Below are positions 8,379 to 16,391 of a DNA stretch of 32,243 bases, in pieces. The stretch is from NCBI GenBank assembly GCA_016342595.1, contig JAEINY010000050.1, positions 1 to 32,243 on the forward strand. The letters run 5' to 3'. The notes beneath the pieces are model-generated. The model made no database searches, was not told the DNA's origin, and worked only from the letters and a program-made list of their open reading frames with translations. Made by a program: the position numbers and the translations under genes. The stretch's first letter is position 1. Each line of letters opens with the position of its first letter. The stretch comes from Marinilabiliaceae bacterium. GTDB taxonomy: Bacteria > Bacteroidota > Bacteroidia > Bacteroidales > Marinilabiliaceae.

Positions 8379-9088
8379 ATGATATCTATGAAGAAAAACG
8401 TAATCAATCAATCAGCTAATGGTTGTGTATTTACTTGTCCAAGCTGTGAAAAAGTCCATGTAGAGTTTCAAAATATTTTCTTTTCATTTGATGAACAAGA
8501 ATACAAATACTTTTGCACCTGTTTCTTAAGAATGGATGGAGATTATTATGAGCAGAGGAATGCCCGCATGAAATCGAAACGTAAAATCATTGTTCCCATT
8601 GGGCATCGTAATGCATCGATGCTATTAAATAGCAAAGAGTTGGAAGAACTACAGACTTTATTATCCGGCAATAACAATACTCCTTATAAGCCATGTTACC
8701 TTACGACCCGGGAAATAGGAATAAAAATGGGTGCTGATATTGATAATTATGACTTTTTATTTCTCGGCACCAGCCCCTGGGGCCTTGGAGATTTACAAGA
8801 CGATTGGGAAGGATTTATTTCAGTTCTGGCGGCCGCTAATTTAGAAGGAAAAAAGTAGTCCTGTTTGGTTTAGGTGATGCCGAAGCATATGCCGATACAT
8901 TTGTAGATGGCATGGGAACGATTTATAATGTGATCGCTTCAAAAGGTTGTGAAGTAGTGGGTATAGTCTCAGTGGATGGCTATCGTTTTGATGCCTCTGC
9001 CGCTACAGTTGACGAAAATTTTGTAGGATTGCCTTGTTTTTGCCATAAAAAACAAAGTGTCTTAGCCATAATAAAGCAAGCTTCCTAA
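8379..9088 (+). pseudogene. Chimeric, frameshifted pseudogene: Cys-bearing small protein fused to a flavodoxin fragment
   Basis: The first frame (8379-8858) encodes 159 residues. Residues 1 to about 96 look like a small Bacteroidota protein with cysteines at 16, 20, 23, 46 and 48 (CPSC near 20); it resembles what I recall as the DUF6686 family, at low certainty. From about residue 108 the sequence becomes flavodoxin: KMGADIDNYDFLFLGTSPWG, then LGDLQDDWEGF. The frame stops at TAG 8856, but one base back the flavodoxin continues as VVLFGLGDAEAYADTFVDG, then MGTIY and DGYRFDAS, to TAA 9086-9088. The FMN phosphate loop (usually near residue 10 of a flavodoxin) and the first strand are missing, and the last 20 residues do not resemble flavodoxin. 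The shift falls in a run of six A at 8849-8854. A deletion fusing two genes plus a lost A explains everything, so the product is unlikely to bind flavin. Confidence 0.8.
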
Positions 9089-9133
9089 AGGTAGGAGGCT
9101 TTAAAAGATGTATTAATTGGTTATTGGTATATG

Positions 9134-9175
9134 AGCCTTACAATCTTATGGCTGAAAGATTGTAAGGCTTTTTTG
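9134..9175 (+). terminator. Strong terminator downstream of the flavodoxin remnant
   Basis: AGCCTTACAATCTT pairs perfectly with AAGATTGTAAGGCT (14 bp, 8-base loop) and is followed by a T run. It was probably the terminator of the original flavodoxin gene. Confidence 0.85.
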
Positions 9176-9214
9176 ATACCTATAGACTTAAGCGTTTTAT
9201 CAGTGGTCTAAATG

Positions 9215-9248
9215 CAAAAAAACCACCCAAATTAAATTGGATGGTTTT
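9215..9248 (-). terminator. Terminator of the tRNA transcript
   Basis: On the minus strand AAAACCATCCAA pairs with TTGGGTGGTTTT (one wobble), followed by TTT. It lies directly after tRNA-Gly. Confidence 0.7.
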
Positions 9249-9253
9249 CCTTG

Positions 9254-9326
9254 AGCGGGAGACGGGGCTCAAACCCGCGACCCTCAGCTTGGAAGGCTGA
9301 TGCTCTATCAACTGAGCTACTCCCGC
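9254..9326 (-). tRNA. tRNA-Gly (anticodon TCC)
   Basis: 73 bases. The acceptor stem is GCGGGAG against CTCCCGC, with discriminator T. The D-loop sequence AGCTCAGTTGATAGAGC and the T-loop GGTTTGAGCCC are standard. The anticodon loop CTTCCAA puts TCC in the reading position. The 3' CCA is not encoded. Confidence 0.95.
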
Positions 9327-9402
9327 GTTCTATTCATTTTACAATGCTCTATCCGGCATTGTTTTCATAATATGACTTAAATAATCATTATTACTTAAGT
9401 AG

Positions 9403-9485
9403 TGGGGAGAGCAGGATTCGAACCTACGAAGTCGAAAGACAGCGGAGTTACAGTCCGCCCCAGTTGGCCACTTTGGTATCTCCCC
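9403..9485 (-). tRNA. tRNA-Tyr (anticodon GTA)
   Basis: 83 bases with the long variable arm of class II tRNAs. The acceptor stem is GGGGAGA against TCTCCCC, with discriminator A. The anticodon loop CTGTAAC gives GTA and the T-loop is GGTTCGAATCC. It begins only 21 bases past the ribH stop codon on the same strand, so it may be co-transcribed with ribH. CCA is not encoded. Confidence 0.95.
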
Positions 9486-9506
9486 AACGGTGCTGCAAAT
9501 ATAACA

Positions 9507-10001
9507 CTATTTCTTCAACGACCAAGCCAGATCCACCATTTTTATAGCGGTAACAGCGCCTTCATCGCCTTTATTTCCGTGCTTTCCACCTGCCCGGTCT
9601 TTGGCTTGCTGCATGTTAAGTGTAGTTAACAATCCAAAGATAAATGGGATATTATATTGTAAATTTAATTGGGTCATTCCCTGGGTTACTCCCTGACACA
9701 CGAAATCGAAGTGGGGGGTGTCACCCTGAATTACACAGCCCAATGTAATCACGGCATCCACATCCGTCATTTCAGCAATGTATTTGGCACCGGCTGTTAA
9801 TTCAAAACTTCCGGGAACATACTTTTTAATGATGTTCTCTTCTTTAGCACCATGTTTGATCAGCGTATTGTAGGCACCCTCAAAGAGGGCTTCAGTGATT
9901 TCAGTATTCCATTCAGAAACTACAATTCCAAATTTCATATCCGCTGCCGATGGCACATCTGCTATATTGTAATCTGATAAATTTTTAAGACTTGTTGCCA
10001 T
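9507..10001 (-). CDS. ribH: 6,7-dimethyl-8-ribityllumazine synthase
   Basis: 164 residues from ATG 10001; an upstream in-frame ATG at 10040 would add 13 residues that do not look like the family, so I reject it. The enzyme makes the lumazine precursor of riboflavin. Conserved parts are VSEWNTEIT near residue 28, [15 protein letters not shown] near 65 (phosphate and substrate loop), [15 protein letters not shown] near 90 with the catalytic histidine of the TPHFDFV motif, and [14 protein letters not shown] near 130 with the phosphate-binding arginine. It follows the TPR gene by 79 bases in the same direction, a common pair in Bacteroidota. No other riboflavin genes are in the window. Confidence 0.96.
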   Translation of the reverse strand: MATSLKNLSDYNIADVPSAADMKFGIVVSEWNTEITEALFEGAYNTLIKHGAKEENIIKKYVPGSFELTAGAKYIAEMTDVDAVITLGCVIQGDTPHFDFVCQGVTQGMTQLNLQYNIPFIFGLLTTLNMQQAKDRAGGKHGNKGDEGAVTAIKMVDLAWSLKK

Positions 10002-10080
10002 GATGTTCGTTTTTTTGCAAAAATAAAAGAGGTTGCCCAATCATACAAGGCAACCTCTCATTATATCGTTATAAACTGAA

Positions 10081-10770
10081 TTATTTATTCAATTGCAATT
10101 TTGCTCTGGTCAAATATTTGTCAATCTGACGGGCTTCAGTACTATTTTGATACTGCTCTTTAATTGTTGAGTAAGCTTTTACAGCAGCTTCATGATTACC
10201 GGCAACCTCGTGCATCATACCTAATTTCATCAGGTATACAGGAGCTGTTAACTCATTGTCGTAACTAGTTGCTTCTTTATACTGGCTGATGGCCTCGTCA
10301 TTTTGCCCCAACTCACTGTAAGCATCGCCTAACGCGCCGGCAGCAGTGGCAGCAATCATCTCCTCACTGGTTGAGAAAGAACTCAGGTAATCAGCAGCTT
10401 CCTGAAAATTACCCAATTGTAACTGACAGATACCAGCATAATATTTTGATAATTCACCAATATTGGTTGATCCAAACTCATCAATGATATCGACAAATCC
10501 AAGATTCATGCCGTCACCATTTAAAGCCAGGTTGAAACTATCTTTTTCAAAATACTGTTGGGCATAAAATACTTGTTCCTGGGCATTTTTTTCCATTGGT
10601 TGGTAATAAAACTTTTTTGTTCCCCAGTAACCGGCAACCAACACAACAACCACTAAGAGTCCCATCATCAAACGGTTCTGGTTGTCTTCAATAAATTGCT
10701 CGCCTCTACTTAATGCACTTTCTACATTCTCGAAACTATCTTCGTTATGATTTTCCTTTTGTTTTGACAT
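10081..10770 (-). CDS. Membrane-anchored TPR protein (YfgM-like)
   Basis: 229 residues. A charged cytoplasmic N-terminus of about 33 residues is followed by one membrane segment, MGLLVVVVLVAGYWG (about 36-50), which puts the rest in the periplasm. The C-terminal 140 residues read as tetratricopeptide repeats, for example YYAGICQLQLGNFQEAADYL and then AALGDAYSELGQNDEAISQY-type helices and a last repeat at HEAAVKAYSTIKEQY. This matches the YfgM layout (anchor plus TPR), a family tied to the Sec translocon and periplasmic chaperones in enterobacteria; that role here is inference. It lies upstream of ribH and is divergent from recF. Confidence 0.85.
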   Translation of the reverse strand: MSKQKENHNEDSFENVESALSRGEQFIEDNQNRLMMGLLVVVVLVAGYWGTKKFYYQPMEKNAQEQVFYAQQYFEKDSFNLALNGDGMNLGFVDIIDEFGSTNIGELSKYYAGICQLQLGNFQEAADYLSSFSTSEEMIAATAAGALGDAYSELGQNDEAISQYKEATSYDNELTAPVYLMKLGMMHEVAGNHEAAVKAYSTIKEQYQNSTEARQIDKYLTRAKLQLNK

Positions 10771-10795
10771 ATTCTTCTAAATTTTATTCGAAACG

Positions 10796-10803
10796 CAAAT
10801 GTA
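10796..10803 (-). promoter_or_regulatory. Candidate -7 element for the TPR-ribH transcript
   Basis: Read on the minus strand it is TACATTTG, a perfect TAnnTTTG, 26 bases upstream of the TPR start codon. The -33 box is not obvious. Confidence 0.4.
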
Positions 10804-10924
10804 ATTGTTTTAACAAAAAATAAAAATACAGTTTGTATTTTTTGGCCTGTGCAGACAAAAATAACAAAAGGATTGTTCTAAAAAATATTTGCCCCGATTT
10901 TATTTTCAGTCCCGATGTGTTGAC

Positions 10925-10932
10925 TACTTTTG
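10925..10932 (+). promoter_or_regulatory. Candidate -7 element for recF
   Basis: TACTTTTG fits TAnnTTTG and lies 17 bases before ATG 10950. It argues that recF starts at 10950 and not at the in-frame ATG at 10833, which would lie upstream of the transcription start. Confidence 0.5.
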
Positions 10933-10949
10933 TCAAAAAAACACGGTAT

Positions 10950-12056
10950 ATGTATTTGAAGCATCTTCATCTCATCAATTTTAAGAATATTCTCCAAACA
11001 GAACTCGATTTTCTGCCGGGTATCAACTGTTTTGTAGGCGAAAATGGTGCAGGTAAAACCAATGTGTTGGATGCTTTATATTACCTGTCGTTTTGTAAGA
11101 GTTATTTTAATCCTATCGATAGTCAGAACGTCCATCATGAACAGGAGTTTTTCGTGATTCAAGGGATTTATGATCGAAAGGATGATCAAGAGCACATTTA
11201 TTGCGGATTAAAACGCGCCCAAAAGAAACAATTTAAACGCAATAAAAAGGAATATCCCAAGTTGGCTGATCACATAGGTTTGTTGCCATTGGTGATGATA
11301 TCGCCGGCTGATGAACAATTGATTAATGAGGGGAGTGAGCAACGTCGAAAATACATTGATGGTGTTATTTCGCAATATGACAAAAGCTATCTGGAGGATT
11401 TATTGCGTTACAATCGGGCCTTGCTGCAACGTAATGTGACCTTAAAAAATTTAAGAGAGAGTGGCAATCGTGATTATGCAATGCTCGAATTGTGGGATGA
11501 TCAGTTGGATCAGTTGGCTCAACGTATCCATCTTAAGCGGGTCGATTTTATTAGTGAATTGCTACCCGTATTTCAGGACTACTATGCCTACATATCAGAA
11601 GGGAAGGAAGAAATAGCCTTACAATATAAATCCCATTTGCAAGAGGGGAGTCTAAAAGAGCATTTATTAGCAGTACGTTCCAAAGATGTTATGTTAGGTT
11701 ATACTACCAAAGGCATTCATAAAGATGATCTGGAATTATTATTGAGTGGGTATTCCATTAAAAAAACGGCCTCTCAGGGACAGAAAAAAACTTTTTTGAT
11801 TGCCCTGAAGTTGGCACAATATGAATTTATTAAACGACATAATGGCTTGAAGCCTATTTTGTTGCTGGATGATATTTTTGATAAGCTAGATGCTAAACGA
11901 AGCAGTCAGTTACTTCAATTGGTGGCTGAAGATAAATTTAATCAGATTTTCATCACGGATACCAAGAAAGAGTATTTGATGAATATCCTTAGTACGACTG
12001 GTAAACCCTTTCGTATTTTTCAGGTTCAAGAGGGAGAGATAAAGGTAACAGAGTAA
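10950..12056 (+). CDS. recF: DNA replication and repair protein RecF
   Basis: 368 residues from ATG 10950 (MYLKHLHLINFKN), the normal family start and length. The longer frame from 10833 adds 39 residues of low-complexity leader and is rejected. RecF is an SMC-like ATPase that binds single-strand gaps and helps RecOR load RecA. Seen: the N-terminal strand pair LINFKN, Walker A GENGAGKTN near residue 33, the ABC-type signature SQGQKKTFLIALKLAQ near 275, and Walker B ILLLDDIFDKLD near 307, with a C-terminal switch region FITDTKKEYL. It forms a probable two-gene transcript with the DUF721 gene 18 bases downstream. Confidence 0.96.
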   Translation: MYLKHLHLINFKNILQTELDFLPGINCFVGENGAGKTNVLDALYYLSFCKSYFNPIDSQNVHHEQEFFVIQGIYDRKDDQEHIYCGLKRAQKKQFKRNKKEYPKLADHIGLLPLVMISPADEQLINEGSEQRRKYIDGVISQYDKSYLEDLLRYNRALLQRNVTLKNLRESGNRDYAMLELWDDQLDQLAQRIHLKRVDFISELLPVFQDYYAYISEGKEEIALQYKSHLQEGSLKEHLLAVRSKDVMLGYTTKGIHKDDLELLLSGYSIKKTASQGQKKTFLIALKLAQYEFIKRHNGLKPILLLDDIFDKLDAKRSSQLLQLVAEDKFNQIFITDTKKEYLMNILSTTGKPFRIFQVQEGEIKVTE

Positions 12057-12074
12057 TTATATATACTTAGAGTC

Positions 12075-12365
12075 ATGCGGAAAAAAGATACACAAGCCAT
12101 TGGTGATGTTGTGAAGGAGCTTTTAAAAAAGCAACGACTAAATCGTGGATTACTTGAAAATAGGGCTGTTCATTATTGGAGTAAAGTGTTGGGCGATTCA
12201 GTGGCAAAAGCAACCCGACGTATTTTTATTAAAAATGGTGTTTTGTTTGTTGAGTTAACATCCAGTGTGTTACGTAATGAATTGATGATGTGGAAAGATA
12301 AAATCATCATTAATCTGAACATCGCTTTAGGAGAGAATATCGTAAAAGATATAGTATTCAGATAA
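12075..12365 (+). CDS. DUF721 (DciA-like) protein
   Basis: 96 residues. The segment RRIFIKNGVLFVELTSSVLR followed by NELMMWKDKIIINLN is the typical DUF721 pattern (KH-like fold). DUF721 proteins next to recF are common in Bacteroidota. The family includes DciA, the ancestral loader of the replicative helicase DnaB, so a role in replication initiation is plausible but is inferred from family. No other domain is present; the protein is short compared with DciA of proteobacteria and actinobacteria, and lacks their extensions. Confidence 0.85.
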   Translation: MRKKDTQAIGDVVKELLKKQRLNRGLLENRAVHYWSKVLGDSVAKATRRIFIKNGVLFVELTSSVLRNELMMWKDKIIINLNIALGENIVKDIVFR

Positions 12366-12392
12366 AAAAACCGTTGCGGCAAGGCAACGGTT
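12362..12392 (-). terminator. Terminator for ndk, between convergent transcripts
   Basis: AACCGTTGC, a 6-base loop and GCAACGGTT form a perfect 9-bp stem. On the minus strand it is followed by a run of seven T, so it mainly serves ndk, whose stop lies 70 bases away. It may also stop the recF transcript less efficiently. Confidence 0.8.
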
Positions 12393-12461
12393 AATATATC
12401 ATAAGGGACTGTTTCTACTTTTAAATCTTCTCACTTCTGCCTTTTAACTTATAACTAGTAA

Positions 12462-12893
12462 TCAAGGATGTTTCTCCAGAAACTCTTTTTTACTAAAGAA
12501 AAAGCTGCACTCCCGATCAGCACTTTCATCACTATCGGAGCCATGAATGGCATTGTGTGACATACTTTCGGCAAATAATTTACGAATGGTACCTTCTTTA
12601 GCTTGCAAGGGGTCGGTACTGCCAATTAGTTTACGGAAATCTTCTATTGCATTTTCTTTCAGCAGGATAGCAGCTACAATGGGCCCTGATGACATAAAGT
12701 CTACCAGTTCAGGAAAGAATGGTTTTTCCTTGTGCTCTGCGTAAAATTCTTCGGCTTCTTCATCGGTCATTTTTACCGATTTAATTGCCGAAATTCTAAA
12801 GCCAGCTTCTTCAATCATATTAAAAATGGCACCGATATGTCTTTTATGAACGGCTCCTGGCTTAATCATGGTAAGCGTTTTTATTCCTGCCAT
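12462..12893 (-). CDS. ndk: Nucleoside diphosphate kinase
   Basis: 143 residues, the usual subunit size. The enzyme moves the gamma phosphate between nucleoside triphosphates and diphosphates through a phosphohistidine. The active-site motif is NAIHGSDS with His117. Other family marks are [14 protein letters not shown] (8-21), with the lysine that contacts phosphate, and [18 protein letters not shown] (91-108). The C-terminus ends [11 protein letters not shown], slightly shorter than the E. coli type tail but normal for Bacteroidota. It is convergent with recF-DUF721 and divergent from nrnA. Confidence 0.97.
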   Translation of the reverse strand: MAGIKTLTMIKPGAVHKRHIGAIFNMIEEAGFRISAIKSVKMTDEEAEEFYAEHKEKPFFPELVDFMSSGPIVAAILLKENAIEDFRKLIGSTDPLQAKEGTIRKLFAESMSHNAIHGSDSDESADRECSFFFSKKEFLEKHP

Positions 12894-12970
12894 AAATGTT
12901 AGGATTTTAGATTATGTGGTTAAAATAATTATTTTTTATAAATCAAAAAAATGAAAACCTCTTTTTTAAC

Positions 12971-12978
12971 TATCTTTG
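12971..12978 (+). promoter_or_regulatory. Candidate -7 element for nrnA
   Basis: TATCTTTG fits TAnnTTTG. It overlaps a TTG at 12976 that could start a longer nrnA frame, which makes GTG 13003 the more likely translation start. Confidence 0.5.
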
Positions 12979-13002
12979 CCTTTAATTAAAAACGAAAGAA
13001 GC

Positions 13003-14019
13003 GTGATAAACGATAAAACAGCGATTAATTCATTAAAATCATACGTAAACAACGCTCAGCGAGTGGTAATTGTTCCGCACAATAATCCGGATGGTGATGC
13101 TTTAGGGGCAGCCCTGGCATTATGTAATGTGCTTAAAAACATGCAAAAGGAAGCGGTCGTCGTTTCGCCAAATGCTTTTCCCGATTTTCTGATGTGGATG
13201 CATGGGGCGGATCAGGTGGTCATATTTGAACGGAATCGTAAAAAAGCCAAACACTTAGTTGAAGACGCCGATTTAGTTCTATTAGTCGATTTCAATGCCT
13301 TGTCCCGCATGAAAAACATGCAGAATATATTTAATGGTGTAGATACACCCCGCATTATGATTGATCATCATCCCTATCCGGAAGCGGAAACAGCTCAAAT
13401 ACAAATTAGTGTGCCCGAAGCTTCTTCCACATGCGAGTTGTTATATAATGTATTGGATGCTGCTGGATTTTCCCGTTACATTACAAAGGAGGCTGCAGAA
13501 TGCATTTATTCCGGTATCATGACCGATACGGGAGCATTGAATTACAATTCAGGCCGTCCTGAGACTTACTTGACAGTAGCTGAATTGTTGCGAATGGGCA
13601 TTGATAAGGATCGCATCCATCACATGATTTTTCACAATAACTCATTTGACCGTATGCGATTATTAGGTCATGCACTGGGTGAGAAGATGGTACTGATACC
13701 TGAGTTAAAAGCAGCCTACATCTATCTTAGTAGTGAAGACTTACAGAAGTTTAACTTTAAGCCGGGGGATACAGAGGGCTTCGTAAACCAGGCTTTGTGG
13801 ATTGAAGGTGTTGACGTATCTGCTCTTTTTACCGAAAAAGATGACTTGGTTAAAATCTCGTTTCGTTCCCGAGGAGATTTTCCGGTGAATAAATTTAGTG
13901 AGAAGTGTTTTAATGGAGGAGGTCACTTAAATGCAGCTGGCGGTGAATCCCGACTACCATTGAATGAAACATTGGAACGGTTTCAAACAAAACTAAAGGC
14001 ATTTAGATCCGATCTTTAA
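13003..14019 (+). CDS. nrnA: Bifunctional oligoribonuclease / PAP phosphatase, DHH-DHHA1 family
   Basis: 338 residues from GTG 13003; a TTG nine codons upstream sits inside the probable -7 element and is rejected. The protein degrades short RNA oligomers (nanoRNAs) and, in well-studied members, dephosphorylates 3'-phosphoadenosine 5'-phosphate. Manganese-binding DHH motifs are visible: HNNPDGDALGAAL near residue 27, LLVDFNAL near 94, DHHPYPE near 121, and TDTGALNY near 174. The C-terminal DHHA1 domain carries GGGHLNAAGG near 305, the substrate-binding glycine loop. The gldI-like gene follows after 13 bases, so the two are likely one operon. Confidence 0.93.
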   Translation: MINDKTAINSLKSYVNNAQRVVIVPHNNPDGDALGAALALCNVLKNMQKEAVVVSPNAFPDFLMWMHGADQVVIFERNRKKAKHLVEDADLVLLVDFNALSRMKNMQNIFNGVDTPRIMIDHHPYPEAETAQIQISVPEASSTCELLYNVLDAAGFSRYITKEAAECIYSGIMTDTGALNYNSGRPETYLTVAELLRMGIDKDRIHHMIFHNNSFDRMRLLGHALGEKMVLIPELKAAYIYLSSEDLQKFNFKPGDTEGFVNQALWIEGVDVSALFTEKDDLVKISFRSRGDFPVNKFSEKCFNGGGHLNAAGGESRLPLNETLERFQTKLKAFRSDL

Positions 14020-14032
14020 TAAAAACGGTGGA

Positions 14033-14575
14033 ATGAGAGTGTTACGATATTGTTTTGTGATGGCTGGATTGCTTGGCCTGTTTGTTTTATTCAGTTGTGA
14101 TCAAAATAAGCAACGAAAAAGGCATCCCAAAATCAGTAAGGAGGCATTATTGCAGGTTAACCGGAGCCTTGTCAATAAAGATAAAATAGTTATTGAAACT
14201 TACCTGGAAGTGCGTAATCAAAAAATGACCAGGACTCAAACAGGTTTATGGTATCATTTGGATGAACCTCAAAATCCTCAAAAAGTACAGAAAGACCAGG
14301 TCGTGACCCTAAATTATGAGATTCAATTACTAGATAGTACCATTTGTTATAGCTCGCGAATAAGTGGACCTAAAACCTTTAAGGTTGGGCAAGGAGGCGT
14401 TGAATCCGGTTTGGAGGAAGGAATTCTCTTGATGGGGTTAGGCGATAAAGCACAGTTCATGATGCCTCCACATCTGGCGCACGGATTAATCGGGGATAGT
14501 GAAAAAATTCCTGCCCGCTCTATTTTATACTATGAGGTAGAGGTGATTGACGTTAAAGAGTCCGTGGATGAGTAG
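14033..14575 (+). CDS. gldI: FKBP-type peptidyl-prolyl isomerase lipoprotein, GldI-like
   Basis: 180 residues. A lipoprotein signal (LFSC, Cys22) precedes a linker rich in Lys/Arg and then an FKBP domain from about residue 65: TGLWYHL, VTLNYEIQLLDST, FKVGQGGVESGLEEGILLMGLGDKAQFM read in short pieces, and a closing SILYYEVEVIDV strand. FKBP lipoproteins of this type directly after a DHH phosphoesterase gene are the Bacteroidota GldI group. In gliding flavobacteria GldI is needed for the type IX secretion/gliding machinery; whether this organism glides cannot be told from the window. Function as a periplasmic prolyl isomerase is well supported, the GldI name moderately. Confidence 0.8.
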   Translation: MRVLRYCFVMAGLLGLFVLFSCDQNKQRKRHPKISKEALLQVNRSLVNKDKIVIETYLEVRNQKMTRTQTGLWYHLDEPQNPQKVQKDQVVTLNYEIQLLDSTICYSSRISGPKTFKVGQGGVESGLEEGILLMGLGDKAQFMMPPHLAHGLIGDSEKIPARSILYYEVEVIDVKESVDE

Positions 14576-14594
14576 GTTTACCGTAAAAATTCGA

Positions 14595-14625
14595 TTTGAA
14601 GATTAATTAAAAATAGTTTTCTTTG
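14595..14625 (+). promoter_or_regulatory. Promoter for the second FKBP-like gene
   Basis: A -33 box TTTG (14595-14598) and a -7 box TTTCTTTG (14618-14625) are 19 bases apart, the spacing normal for Bacteroidota. The start codon is at 14665. Confidence 0.45.
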
Positions 14626-14664
14626 TGTGCTGCCTATCGGTAGTGTGATTCAAAATAAGATAAA

Positions 14665-15291
14665 ATGAACAAAATAACACGAAATATTAAAAAGAACGCC
14701 CCTTTATTTTTTATTGCGCTTGGCGCATTGCTGATTTCTATTACTAGTTGTAAAAAAACAGAATACGTTAGTCCGCAGGAATATCTGGATAAAGAAAATG
14801 AATTGTTGGTTAAGTATTATGATGAGCTGGTTAATATTGGCGAAGATGGTAATCCAATCAATGATAGTACCCGATTGGAGGTGATGACTGCAGAAGCTAT
14901 TGATACAGTGGATCATCGATTGGAGTCTGGTATGATGTTGTTTCATACAAAGCAAGGAACAGGGGACTTGATTTCGGCCAATAAGCGCGTTGGCTATCGC
15001 TATTCTATCTATCAGATTAGCGAAATTGAAGGTGTTACTGGTGAAGAATATTTAGGTTCAAATATTTATGATGCTTCTCCGGAAATATTTTCGACCTTGC
15101 CACTGATTTATTCAACAAGTGATCTTCAGCGTCAGTTAGGAAGTAATATTCCGGTAGGTGTGAATGAAGCCGTTCAATACATGCGCTTAGGTGGAAAATG
15201 TAAAATTATTTTACCGTCGACCATTAATGGGACTGGGAGATATTTAAGTATTCTTATGGAATTGGAAATCACCTATATTGATCAAAACTAA
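14665..15291 (+). CDS. FKBP-like lipoprotein, divergent
   Basis: 208 residues. The N-terminus has a basic start, a hydrophobic stretch and the lipobox ITSC with Cys29. The C-terminal half keeps the outline of an FKBP domain: GYRYSIYQISEIEG where the first long strand would be, EAVQYMRLGGKCKIILPS as the central loop-strand unit and ILMELEITYIDQN as the closing strand. Key aromatic residues of the prolyl isomerase pocket are not evident, so catalytic activity is doubtful. It lies after the gldI-like gene in the same direction with its own promoter-like sequence. I infer a structural relative or chaperone in the periplasm; the family call is moderate. Confidence 0.7.
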   Translation: MNKITRNIKKNAPLFFIALGALLISITSCKKTEYVSPQEYLDKENELLVKYYDELVNIGEDGNPINDSTRLEVMTAEAIDTVDHRLESGMMLFHTKQGTGDLISANKRVGYRYSIYQISEIEGVTGEEYLGSNIYDASPEIFSTLPLIYSTSDLQRQLGSNIPVGVNEAVQYMRLGGKCKIILPSTINGTGRYLSILMELEITYIDQN

Positions 15292-15315
15292 AAGCACATA
15301 TTTAATGCCAAATGT

Positions 15316-15345
15316 AAAAGGCCGTTCATTTGAATGGCCTTTTTT
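15316..15345 (+). terminator. Terminator after the FKBP-like gene
   Basis: AAAAGGCC and GGCCTTTT, with an inner TTCA/TGAA stem, followed by more T. Confidence 0.85.
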
Positions 15346-15402
15346 CATGAAGCCACGCAACCATTGCATGTATTAATCATCTACATTAAAATTTAAGAAA
15401 AT

Positions 15403-16071
15403 ATGAAAGGAAAGATTTTATTGATGTGTGTACTGATGGGCTCGGTTTTTACAGCCTGCTTGAGTGATGATCTGGAACCGACCGAGAAGCAATACACAAA
15501 ACTCTGCATTCAGACGGAGCAGGGAGACGGATATTTATTTACTTCTGATGCTGGTCAAAAATTTTACACAAGCCAACTGCCTCCTGGATATGAGTTTGAG
15601 CATGGTGGTCGTGTTTTAATATCTTTTACACTTCTTCAGGAAACGGCAGCGGGAATTCTTTATGATTATTTGATCGAGTTGAAGTCTATTAGTGATGTGC
15701 CGGTTAAATCAATCATTAAAATCAATGAAGAAAACAAGGATACTTTAGGTACTGCCGGCGTTGTGTTCAATGATATCAGGGTTTCAGGGCGTTTCTTAGA
15801 TGTTGATTTTTCATTTTGGGGAAAAGATAAAACGCATCTGTTTAATGTCTCTTATGATTCGCAAAATCAACCAGAGGAAGAAGATCAAATCAGATTGGTT
15901 TTTCATCATAAAGATTACGAAGATGAAAAATATGCTGTATATCGCGGGATTACCAGTTTTAACCTGGAGACACTTGGTGGGCAGTCACTAATACCACCTT
16001 ATACCATTAAATTCGAGGGAATGGATGCTTATGGGCATGAATTTAAATATGATGTAGAAGTGAAAGAATAA
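15403..16071 (+). CDS. NigD-like lipoprotein
   Basis: 222 residues. The signal peptide ends in FTAC with Cys19, followed by LSDD. The mature part fits the NigD-like two-domain layout of Bacteroidota: an N-terminal OB-like domain (YLFTSDAGQKFYTSQLPPGY near 40-60, then GGRVLISFTLLQE) and a C-terminal beta-sandwich with FLDVDFSFWGKDKTHLFNVS near 130-150 and a late IRLVFHHKDYEDE near 165. The molecular role of this family is unknown; NigD was first described near a bacteriocin-immunity locus in Bacteroides, which says little about function. It has terminators on both sides and appears to be a single-gene transcript. Confidence 0.75.
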   Translation: MKGKILLMCVLMGSVFTACLSDDLEPTEKQYTKLCIQTEQGDGYLFTSDAGQKFYTSQLPPGYEFEHGGRVLISFTLLQETAAGILYDYLIELKSISDVPVKSIIKINEENKDTLGTAGVVFNDIRVSGRFLDVDFSFWGKDKTHLFNVSYDSQNQPEEEDQIRLVFHHKDYEDEKYAVYRGITSFNLETLGGQSLIPPYTIKFEGMDAYGHEFKYDVEVKE

Positions 16072-16091
16072 GATTAATAATAACACCTGAT

Positions 16092-16126
16092 AAAAACAGC
16101 TCATCTTATTGGTGGGCTGTTTTTTT
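16092..16126 (+). terminator. Terminator after the NigD-like gene
   Basis: AAAAACAGCTCA and TGGGCTGTTTTTTT form a stem ending in a seven-base T run. Confidence 0.85.
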
Positions 16127-16391
16127 ATACAGAGGAAGGATTAATAGCAGATGTGTGGGGGATCGCTGATAATTGCATTAGCAATTGTCAGTAGAGTGAT
16201 TAACTTTATAATCAAATAATTGAATGTATATTTATGAAAAGCACAATACTTGTTGATCCCAATTCTAATTAACAGTATGATGAAAGTAAATATTGCCCTT
16301 ATGATGTTTCTTTTCCTTGAGAAAGTGAATATTCTCTCCTTTATTAGTGTTTCCAGCTTATTTTGAAAGGTTATTTTTTAGCTACACGGAC
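16127..16391. other. Intergenic region with a 10-bp hairpin
   Basis: No gene is supported. A hairpin at 16167-16190 pairs TGATAATTGC with GCAATTGTCA (one wobble) around ATTA; it lacks a T run, so it is not a usual terminator. Confidence 0.45.

Noticed and set aside
9402-9629. Plus-strand frame over tRNA-Tyr and the end of ribH
   Set aside because: It is antisense to a tRNA and a confirmed gene, and part of it is a well-known spurious translation of tRNA genes (GRAGFEPT-like).
10833-10949. 39-residue N-terminal extension of recF
   Set aside because: The extension does not resemble RecF, lies upstream of the -7 element at 10925, and ATG 10950 gives the normal family start.
12976-13002. TTG start for nrnA
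   Set aside because: It lies within the probable -7 element TATCTTTG; GTG 13003 fits better.
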